Both the position numbers and the translations under genes were made by a program. The notes under the pieces are model-generated. The model saw nothing but the letters and a program-made list of their open reading frames with translations. It made no database searches and was not told the origin of the DNA. This document shows, piece after piece, positions 26,238 to 33,025 of a stretch of DNA of 33,025 nucleotides. The stretch is from positions 1 to 33,025 of the forward strand of contig VBJT01000122.1 of NCBI GenBank assembly GCA_005880075.1, read 5' to 3'. Positions within the stretch are counted from its first letter, which is position 1. Every line of letters starts with the position of its first letter. Source of the DNA: Chloroflexota bacterium. Its GTDB lineage: Bacteria; Chloroflexota; Dehalococcoidia; SM23-28-2; RBG-16-64-32.

Positions 26238-27095
26238 CTATTGGCCGAGGGCCGAAACACCCAGGACTTTGGCACAGGTCGGAGGCGGACCGTCGGCCGG
26301 CCACTGCGTGCGGTTGGAGAGCGCTTGACCGTCTCCGACGCCGCGCAGCGAGACGGACAAGCGGCCGCCGTGGTTGTGCGCACATGTTTCGGCCATCGCC
26401 ACAGTCTCACCCTGTATCGGCGATACACCAAGGGTCATGCTCGTGGCCGCCTGGTTAGCCTGCGTGGATTTACTGGGATCGCTGCTAGCCTCGGCATTTG
26501 GGTTGGTCGTCGTCTGGTCAACGGCCAGGACTTTTGCGTTCTGGATGATGGTGGCCGCCAACTGGTCCGATGTGCCCTGCGTGTCCCCTTCGGGCTTGAC
26601 CTGCACGATCAGAATCACGTCCACGAAGTCGCCGGGCCGGATGTTTCCGCCGGCGCCGATGACGCTGCTCAGCTCAATTGAGACCGCGCGCTGGCCCGGG
26701 TCGATGATGAGTGCCAGCGGCGGCTTGTCGCCAAATGCACTGATATTCGTAGTGCCGGTGACCTTGGTCTGGATGATCTGTTCGCCCGCAACAAGAGGCA
26801 CTCGCGTCACCTGACCGGACAGCCCCTCGACGCTCGAGAAAGCGCCGGCGAGCTGGGTGCCCTGGGGGATGCTTTCGACTCGGAGCATGGCGGCAGTCAG
26901 GCGCGTGCCGGCGGGAATCTCCTGTGCCGCGACAACTGTCGGCGCACCTTCACCGTTGCTGCTCGTGGAGCCGCCTTCGTCCTTGGCGCTGGTCAGGTAG
27001 ACCACCACGAGGACCGCTGCGACGAGGCCCAGGATGAGCCCGAGGATAAGCGGGAGTCTGCTGCCGCCCTTGGAAAGGGCCATACCTTTAATCAT
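26238..27095 (-). CDS. cpaB: Flp pilus assembly protein CpaB (SAF domain)
   Basis: LILGLILGLVAAVLVVVYL TM segment; VVAAQEIPAGTRLTAAMLRVESIPQGTQLAGAFSSVEGLSGQVTRVPLVAGEQIIQTKV; LALIIDPGQRAVSIELSSVIGAGGNIRPGDFVDVILIVQ. Confidence 0.9.
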   Translation of the reverse strand: MIKGMALSKGGSRLPLILGLILGLVAAVLVVVYLTSAKDEGGSTSSNGEGAPTVVAAQEIPAGTRLTAAMLRVESIPQGTQLAGAFSSVEGLSGQVTRVPLVAGEQIIQTKVTGTTNISAFGDKPPLALIIDPGQRAVSIELSSVIGAGGNIRPGDFVDVILIVQVKPEGDTQGTSDQLAATIIQNAKVLAVDQTTTNPNAEASSDPSKSTQANQAATSMTLGVSPIQGETVAMAETCAHNHGGRLSVSLRGVGDGQALSNRTQWPADGPPPTCAKVLGVSALGQ

Positions 27096-27310
27096 GCGTA
27101 CACCTCGACATAGAGAAATGTGCTGCTTGGTTCAGAAAGAAAGATGGTTTGCTCTCCAGTGGCGTTACAATGTTTACCGATTAATCCGGTCATTTTTCTT
27201 AAGTCCGGCCGGCTGGCAATCCGGCGCTCCCGACCGAGGGACCGATTGCCGGCGACGCCCTGCGGGGCTCCCGACATTGAGGTCCAGGCGGGCGGGCAAG
27301 GTGTTCCTCT

Positions 27311-27340
27311 AAAGAAAGAGCGGGCGCGTTGTGCGCCCGC
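27311..27340 (-). terminator. Rho-independent terminator downstream of tadE (minus strand)
   Basis: GCGGGCGC (27320-27327) / GTTGT / GCGCCCGC (27333-27340); on the minus strand the hairpin is followed by TCTTTCTTT. Confidence 0.7.
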
Positions 27341-27402
27341 GTGTTGTCGTTTTGTTTCCGCCGGCAATTTATTCCGCCGGCTCGGACCTCCGCTGTATGG
27401 GT

Positions 27403-27864
27403 TCACTCCAACCGCATATCAGCCGTCGAAGTGAACTTCAGCGTCGGGCCGATTTTACCGCCGCTTATTAAGCCGAGCATGTTGTCAAGAGGGGTGATCA
27501 GGTCGTAGTCGTAATCAACCTTCACCACAACCGACGAGCCCGGCGTGCCCTGTGCGTTAGTGACGGTCGAGGTGAGCTTCGCCTGGTTCAGCGACTCGGC
27601 CGTTTCCTTGACGCGGCAGGTGATATTCGTGGCTTTCGTGCTGGGATCGTTATCGCAGGCGCCGGAAGCAGGAGCTCTGACCGCCCCAAGCCGAGCACCC
27701 TCGCGGGCTGAGTTAGTTACTGTGAGCCAGGCGTGGAAGCCGAGACCGAAGTCGATGATGGCGAAGACCAAAATGAGGAAGATCGGCAAGACGAGGACGA
27801 ATTCGGCCAGGCTCTGGCCCTTTTCGCCCTTTCGCAAGAGTCCCTTTGTGCGCTTGGTAGTCAT
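27403..27864 (-). CDS. tadE: TadE-like pseudopilin
   Basis: GEKGQSLAEFVLVLPIFLILVFAIIDFGLGFHAWLTVTNSAREGARLGAV: TadE N-terminal signature. Confidence 0.9.
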   Translation of the reverse strand: MTTKRTKGLLRKGEKGQSLAEFVLVLPIFLILVFAIIDFGLGFHAWLTVTNSAREGARLGAVRAPASGACDNDPSTKATNITCRVKETAESLNQAKLTSTVTNAQGTPGSSVVVKVDYDYDLITPLDNMLGLISGGKIGPTLKFTSTADMRLE

Positions 27865-28023
27865 TCTGATCCGTCCCTTCCGTCCGGCCCGCGGACGAGC
27901 CGCAGAGTCTTGATAAGAGAGCGCAGGGGTCACGGCCTATCGGCGCGCGACCCCCGAGCTACCTTGTTATCAACAACAGCGGTCTGTTGCCGACGTTTGA
28001 GCCCTGAAGGCTCCGGATCGATC

Positions 28024-28206
28024 TTAGAGCGAGCCCGTGATGCTGGACAGGGTGCCCGCGATCGCCAGACCCAGGGCAGTCAGCGCGAGGATGCAAACGA
28101 CCGCGATGAGGGCCAGAAGCAGACCGTACTCGGCCAGCGCCTGTCCGTCCTCACGCTCGTGGCGCGACGCGAACCACACCAGGGCTTCGTTGATCTTGGA
28201 GAGCAT
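28024..28206 (-). CDS. flp: Flp/Fap pilin subunit (copy 1)
   Basis: MLSKINEALVWFASRHEREDGQALAEYGLLLALIAVVCILALTALGLAIAGTLSSITGSL; AAGGAGGAG ribosome binding site immediately upstream. Confidence 0.93.
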   Translation of the reverse strand: MLSKINEALVWFASRHEREDGQALAEYGLLLALIAVVCILALTALGLAIAGTLSSITGSL

Positions 28207-28381
28207 TCGTCTCCTCCTTTCCAAACTAATTGATCGCTTGGTTGAGAACCTTCTCCGCCAAGTTAGATGGGAGTGGTGGTTCGCCCGTTACACCTTATCC
28301 GCCCGGTTCACGAAGATTTCACCGTCGGCAGTGAGCGAGCGAGCGGCGTGTTTGCAGGGCGAGAGCCGGCAAATAAGAAGA

Positions 28382-28411
28382 GCGGCCCGCAGCGAATACG
28401 CAGCGGGCCGC
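28382..28411 (-). terminator. Rho-independent terminator between the two flp genes
   Basis: GCGGCCCGC (28382-28390) / GCGGGCCGC (28403-28411), 9-bp perfect arms; on the minus strand followed by TCTTCTTATTTG. Confidence 0.7.
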
Positions 28412-28434
28412 ATAAGTTCCCCGGTGCAGTTTCT

Positions 28435-28617
28435 TTAGAAAGCGCCGGTGATGCTGGACAGCGTGCCAGCGATCGCCAGACCCAGGGCGGTCAGCGCGAG
28501 GATGCAAACGACCGCGATGAGGGCCAGAAGCAGACCGTACTCGGCCAGCGCCTGTCCGTCCTCGCGCTCGACGCGCGTCGCGAGCCGCGTCAGAGTCTCG
28601 TTGATCTTGGAGAGCAT
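28435..28617 (-). CDS. flp: Flp/Fap pilin subunit (copy 2)
   Basis: MLSKINETLTRLATRVEREDGQALAEYGLLLALIAVVCILALTALGLAIAGTLSSITGAF: near-identical to copy 1 from DGQALAEYG onward. Confidence 0.93.
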   Translation of the reverse strand: MLSKINETLTRLATRVEREDGQALAEYGLLLALIAVVCILALTALGLAIAGTLSSITGAF

Positions 28618-28838
28618 TCGTCTCCTCCTTTCCAAAAAATTGATCGCTTGGTAAGGACCGTCTCCGTGAAGTTAGATGGGGTTGGCCGTACAGCCGTTAC
28701 AGCTTATGCACTCGGTAAACGAAGATTTCACCTTTGATTACTAAAGTCGGCGAGCGGTAAAGGAAGCGGCACAAGCAGCGGCTGGTTGGATTGCGACGAG
28801 CAACGTGAATTTCTGGCCGGTACCTGACTCTCTTACCT

Positions 28839-29804
28839 TTAGAAAGCCAGCGCGAGCTTGATTGAAACCAGCAGAATCAGTGCGCCCGTTAGGAGGAATA
28901 TAGCGCTGGGCCGGCTCGTAAACCCCGGTGGGACCCTGACGGGGCCAATCCTCTCGGGGCCCGGGCGCGCAGCGGGCCCAAAGGCAGGCGCGGGCTGCGA
29001 AACCGGATCCGGAGATGAGCGGCGCGGCCACGCCAGGCTGATCTGCGCTGCAAGCGCGATTGTTACGGCAACCACAACGCCGCCTAACACATCCACAACA
29101 TAGTGCTCGCCGGAGAGGACCACCTCAAAGCCAATCAGAACCGAGTAGGCAAGCATTGCCAGGGCAGGAAGCCTCCAGCGCTCGCGGAATAACCAGAGGC
29201 TGATGAGGAGAGGAAGCGCGACATGCAGGCTGGGCATCGCCGCCAGCGGGTTGTTGTCCGGAATCTCGCGGGCTGCGTGCAATGCCACAAGTCGTGTGAC
29301 CTCCGCGTTCGCCATCCACGGCGGTTGCAGTGGAAAGAGCGCGAACATCGGATTAACGACAAAGTGTAATGTGATCCAGCACAGAAAGAACGAGCCGATC
29401 CGCTCGGGCCTCTTCCACGAGACAAGGAGACCAACCAACCACGGCACGACGAACCAGGAACCGTGGACGGCCCTCACCGCCCACGAAAAGAACGTGGGCG
29501 AGAGCGGGTAGACGTGGTTTTGTAACCACATGGTCGGAAGCGAGCCGAACACGGCCTCCTCTGTGGCTGCGCCGTGGACGGGCAAACCAAAATCGTCCAT
29601 GTACCCTCGGATCACTGCGCAGACCGCGAGGGCGAGCCAGGCCAGTACCCACCAAAAGAAGAGTTGTCTGTGTTGCGGTTCTCGCAGTAGACCTCTCGCC
29701 CATGCGAGCGTGAACCCTCTTCTCGGCCTAACAGTGCCTGAAATTGTGGACATGGGTCGTTGGGTCGCCTTCCGCGGAAAACTGCTTCGCTGCAAAGTCT
29801 GCAA
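28839..29804 (-). CDS. PAP2-superfamily membrane phosphatase/inositolphosphotransferase-like protein
   Basis: NNPLAAMPSLHVALPLLISLWLFRERWRLPALAMLAYSVLIGFEVVLSGEHYVVDVLGGVVVAVTIAL: PAP2 motifs (PSLH; GEHYVVDVLGG) with multiple TM helices. Confidence 0.85.
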   Translation of the reverse strand: MQTLQRSSFPRKATQRPMSTISGTVRPRRGFTLAWARGLLREPQHRQLFFWWVLAWLALAVCAVIRGYMDDFGLPVHGAATEEAVFGSLPTMWLQNHVYPLSPTFFSWAVRAVHGSWFVVPWLVGLLVSWKRPERIGSFFLCWITLHFVVNPMFALFPLQPPWMANAEVTRLVALHAAREIPDNNPLAAMPSLHVALPLLISLWLFRERWRLPALAMLAYSVLIGFEVVLSGEHYVVDVLGGVVVAVTIALAAQISLAWPRRSSPDPVSQPAPAFGPAARPGPERIGPVRVPPGFTSRPSAIFLLTGALILLVSIKLALAF

Positions 29805-30031
29805 GCGAGCAGCCGGTCAGAAATGAGCAGCAATCGCCTGCGGTCATCAGTACTGACGTAGCCCGAAAGAAGGCCGTTACAGATCGAAGCAGCCGCCGAG
29901 TAGACGCAAAAACGCGGGCGAGGACGTCGGAGACGGGACACCCCGCGGACGGTCGACATGGTTGCCAACCTTTCATTGAACCGTCGCGTTCCAACTCATT
30001 AGATGCGGCGTTCTTTTCCGAGTAACCGGCA

Positions 30032-30760
30032 GTGATATTTTTTGCAGCTCTGATCGGTTTCGCCGTGGGCCACCTCGTCCACCTCCTCTTCGACCGCTTC
30101 TTCAGCGGAGAGCCAGTGCGCGGGCCGCTCTACGAATGTCCGGCCTGCCGTTCACCTGTTAGACCGGTCGCGGCCATACCCTACGCCACCGTGGTCCTTT
30201 CCGGCGGCCGCTGTCCCAACTGCCGCGAGAAACTGCCCTGGCGCGCGGTGATACTTCCAGCCGGCGCAGCGGGCCTTTTCGCCCTGTCGTACCTGGCGTT
30301 CGATGAATTGGCCGCCGGCCTCCTGGGTGGGTTGTTCGCAACCGTCTTCTTGACCCTCACTCTTACCGACCTAGAACGCCGGCTGCTTCCGAACCGCATC
30401 GTCTACCCTTCGATTCTGCTGGCGATTGCCTTCTGTTGGGCCTGGCCGGACACGACCTGGGTGCAGATCCTGGCGGGCGGCGCCGTTGCGATAGCGATCG
30501 CCGTGCTCATCTACCTCTTCTCACTGTTGTTCGGCCCGGAAGCCTTCGGGATGGGCGACGTCAAAATGATCGTCCTCATCGGGTTTGTCGTCGGATTCCC
30601 GGCCGTGATTGTTGCCGTATTGCTCGGGACCGTCGCTGCGGGGATTGTCGCCGCTGTTCTGGTTGTTACCCGCCTGCGCGGGCTACGAGACTACGTGGCT
30701 CATGGGCCCTTTCTGGCCCTGGGCGCCGTCCTGGCGCTGTTGGCCCAGCATAGTCATTGA
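30032..30760 (+). CDS. Prepilin peptidase (type IV leader peptidase, A24 family)
   Basis: CPACRSPVRPVAAIPYATVVLSGGRCPNCREKLPWR (Cys4 zinc motif), LTLTDLERRLLPNRIVYPS and FGMGDVKMIVLIG (catalytic Asp motifs). Confidence 0.93.
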   Translation: MIFFAALIGFAVGHLVHLLFDRFFSGEPVRGPLYECPACRSPVRPVAAIPYATVVLSGGRCPNCREKLPWRAVILPAGAAGLFALSYLAFDELAAGLLGGLFATVFLTLTLTDLERRLLPNRIVYPSILLAIAFCWAWPDTTWVQILAGGAVAIAIAVLIYLFSLLFGPEAFGMGDVKMIVLIGFVVGFPAVIVAVLLGTVAAGIVAAVLVVTRLRGLRDYVAHGPFLALGAVLALLAQHSH

Positions 30761-30868
30761 ATGCTAATCGAATAAGCGAATCGGGTGCGCTTCGTGTAAC
30801 GGCCGGCGATAGGGGCCAGTCCTACTCAGCGTGAGGGCGCCATTGGTTGCGCCACACTAGGAGGACTA

Positions 30869-31446
30869 ATGGCGACGGTACAGACCGCGCTCCCGCTGCG
30901 TAGACAACTGATCCGAGCTCTGACCAAGCTCGAGAACACTTTCCCAGCGCTCGTCTGGTTCTTCCTTGTGGTCTTCCAGCTCGCCAAAGCCTACGAAACC
31001 CCCTGGGTTTCCACCATCGGCCTCCTAATGATCAACTCGGTTGCGATGGTCCTCTTCCTGACTCGTCGAGATGCGTCGCGGATCGGGAACGTCTGGGAAG
31101 GCTTGCTGGCGGTTTCAGGCACCTTCGTGGTTACTCTGCTGCTCATCGTCTCGGATGACGACGAGGCGACGCTCGGGCCCGGGGCATCACCTCTCGCGAC
31201 CTTCCTCCAGTGCATCGGTATCGCCGGATGGGCGGCCTCGCTCTTCGCGCTCGGTCGGAGCCTGGGGATAGCTCCTGCGGACCGAGGGCTTGTCCGGCAC
31301 GGGCCTTATCGCTTTATCAGGCATCCCCTCTACGCCTTTGGGCAGCGCTCCAGATCGGCCGGATCGTCCGCGAGGAGAGGATCATCGGCGGCTACGAGCA
31401 GTACCGGCAGCAAGTTCGCTGGCGCCTGATCCCGTTCGTCTGGTAG
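30869..31446 (+). pseudogene. Isoprenylcysteine carboxyl methyltransferase-like (ICMT/PEMT-type) membrane protein, internally deleted and out of frame
   Basis: First part ends ...GLVRHGPYRFIRHPLYA; in another frame LQIGRIVREERIIGGYEQYRQQVRWRLIPFVW*. The intervening TM region usual for the family is absent; junction near 31335-31350. Confidence 0.75.
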
Positions 31447-31484
31447 GCAGTGGCTCGCGGCTTCCCGTCTTCCCGTTTTCGCCG

Positions 31485-31503
31485 CTGCGGGTTGAACCCG
31501 CAG
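31485..31503. repeat. Perfect inverted repeat CTGCGGGTT-G-AACCCGCAG followed by ACTGAC-rich short direct repeats
   Basis: 9-bp arms with a 1-nt centre; next 30 nt contain CACTGAC, AACTGAC and AACTGAC. Confidence 0.5.
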
Positions 31504-31557
31504 GTCACTGACAACTGACCACGGATAACTGACGACGAATCGCGCTATCATACGGCC

Positions 31558-32130
31558 ATGTCGCCGGCCGTCTCGGACACCATCTATCTTGCCGATTACG
31601 ATCCCCGCTGGCCGCAGCTTTTCGAAGACGAGCGAGCGCGCTTGCAAGCTGCCATCGGCGAATGGGCAGCGGACATCCAGCACGTTGGCAGCACGTCGAT
31701 ACCGGGCATCGCGGCCAAACCGATCATCGACATCGCGGTCCACCTGAGATCGCTCGTCGACGCGCTCTACTGCATCACCCCGCTCATGGAACTCGGATAC
31801 GAGTGCCTCGGCGAGTTCGGCATCCCCGGCCGCATCTACTTCCGCAAACGGACTCACCAGCCGGTCCGCGGCCAGAGTCACGACGGCATCGGGCGCACAC
31901 ACCAGATCCACATGTACGAGCGCACCAACGATCAGTACGAGAAGCAGATCGTCTTCCGCGACTACCTTCGCTCCCATGCGGACGCCCGAGAGGCCTACGA
32001 AGCCCTCAAGCGCCAGCTGGCGGAGCGGCACGCGGGCGATGTGGAGGCGTACGCGTTGGCGAAGAGCGATTTCGTCATCGAGGTCCTCGCACGGGCCCGC
32101 AGCGAACGCGATGGGGCTCCGGCCGGCTAA
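31558..32130 (+). CDS. GrpB family (UPF0157) protein
   Basis: YDPRWPQLFEDERARLQAAIGEWAADIQHVGSTSIPGIAAKPIIDIAVHL...GRTHQIHMYERTNDQYEKQIVFRDYLRSHADAREAYEALKRQLAERHAGDVEAYALAKSDFV. Confidence 0.92.
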   Translation: MSPAVSDTIYLADYDPRWPQLFEDERARLQAAIGEWAADIQHVGSTSIPGIAAKPIIDIAVHLRSLVDALYCITPLMELGYECLGEFGIPGRIYFRKRTHQPVRGQSHDGIGRTHQIHMYERTNDQYEKQIVFRDYLRSHADAREAYEALKRQLAERHAGDVEAYALAKSDFVIEVLARARSERDGAPAG

Positions 32131-33001
32131 TGGCCGTGCATCGCTTCAAGCAAGTCGACGTCTTCACCGCCCGGCCGTTCTTCGGGAACCCGGTCGCCGT
32201 CGTGCTCGACGCAGACGATATCGCGGACGAAGAGATGCAGCGGATCGCCGCCTGGACGAACCTCTCGGAGACGACGTTCGTGCTCAAGCCGACGATCACG
32301 CAACCCGCTTACCGTCTGCGGATCTTCACGCCTGCCCACGAACTGCCCTTCGCGGGCCACCCAACGATCGGCTCGTGCCACGCAGTCATCGAGGGCGGTA
32401 TCGTTACGCCGAAAGATGGGCGACTGGTCCAGGAGTGCGGCGCCGGCAACCTGCCACTTCGCATCGAGGGCGCGGGGGCGCAACGCAGAAATTGGGTGGA
32501 GGCGCCCGAGGCGAAGCTGATGGGTGAGCACCCGGAGTTGTCCTCGACCCTTTCTGACGTGCTTGGAAGCCCAATCGCTGAATCGCCGGCCCCGACGGCA
32601 TTCCGCAACGGCCCCACCTGGCTCTTCGTCCGATTCGAGACCGAGCCCGCGGTGGCGGCGCTCAAGCCGGACATATCCGCACTTGCGAAGCTCAGCCCGG
32701 CCGTCACCGGCGTCGCTGCATTTGCCTTCGTCAACGGCGAGCAATTTGCCGTCCACATACGCTGTTCGCGCCGGCAGCTGGTGTGCCGGAGGACCCGGTC
32801 ACGGGCAGCGCCAACGCGGCTCTGCCGGCGTATCTCGTCCACCACGGCCTCCTGGAAAAAACGGGCCGCGAGTACATCGCGACGCAGGCGACAGAGATGG
32901 GCCGCGATGGCCGCGTCCACGTCCGCATCCTCGACGACACTGGTCGCGCGGAGATCGGCGGCCAGGCGGTGACGGTGATCGATGGTGAGATACGGCTGTG
33001 A
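32130..33001 (+). pseudogene. PhzF family phenazine-biosynthesis-like isomerase with a single-base frameshift
   Basis: FKQVDVFTARPFFGNPVAVVLDADDIADEEMQRIAAWTNLSETTFVLKP...RIFTPAHELPFAGHPTIGSCHAV...VNGEQFAVHIR, then in a second frame FAPAAGVPEDPVTGSANAALPAYLVHHGLLEKTGREYIATQATEMGRDGRVHVRILDDTGRAEIGGQAVTVIDGEIRL*. One base missing at 32763-32764. TAATG overlap with GrpB. Confidence 0.88.
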
Positions 33002-33025
33002 CGGAGTACGCTCTCTATCTCGAGT

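Larger units (their letters stand above)
28024..28735 (-). repeat. Tandem duplication of flp with its 5' leader (about 0.3 kb units)
   Basis: 28037-28240 and 28448-28650 are nearly identical (CGATCGCCAGACCCAGGGC...CTGTCCGTCCTC, ATTCGTCTCCTCCTTTCCAAA...AATTGATCGCTTGGT); similarity fades through AAGTTAGATGGG to CGAAGATTTCACC. Confidence 0.85.

Noticed and set aside
28024-28735. Flp-region repeats as a CRISPR array or mobile element
   Set aside because: Only two long units, each containing a pilin gene; no short regular repeats/spacers, transposase or terminal repeats.
31330-32031. 233-aa minus-strand ORF
   Set aside because: Antisense to GrpB, which has clear family motifs on the plus strand.

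Overview
This is a high-GC bacterial chromosomal window. I infer a Chloroflexota-like, monoderm, F420-using lineage from several LLM-class F420 oxidoreductases and a Tad pilus locus with no visible secretin; this is not proven. Main contents: (i) the N-terminal part of a GAF-PAS-GAF sensor (minus strand, runs off the left edge) divergent from a CheY-like receiver; (ii) a run of F420/LLM oxidoreductase, VOC, acyl-CoA dehydrogenase and MIP18 genes, several of which are frameshifted or internally deleted; (iii) a SelW-like Rdx gene with an in-frame TGA exactly at the second redox position (CxxU), followed by a hairpin that fits the general geometry of a bacterial SECIS; (iv) a prenyl synthase, YjbQ, DUF1059, another LLM oxidoreductase, glpK, a beta-lactamase-fold protein with a CxxN in place of SxxK, and glcDEF; (v) a sigma/anti-sigma pair plus a membrane protein whose best start is ATC; (vi) a Tad pilus locus (flp x2, tadE, cpaB, cpaE, cpaF, tadB, tadC) followed by two XRE paralogues and an unlisted 59-aa ORF that shares only their C-terminal module; (vii) PAP2, prepilin peptidase, a broken isoprenylcysteine-methyltransferase-like gene, GrpB and a frameshifted PhzF. 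The strongest finds are the candidate selenoprotein, the three-member XRE/C-terminal-module cassette, the in-frame amber codon in tadB, and the repeated pattern of out-of-frame internal deletions. That last pattern may be genuine gene decay or assembly error and calls for caution throughout. No searches were run; family assignments come from motif recognition.
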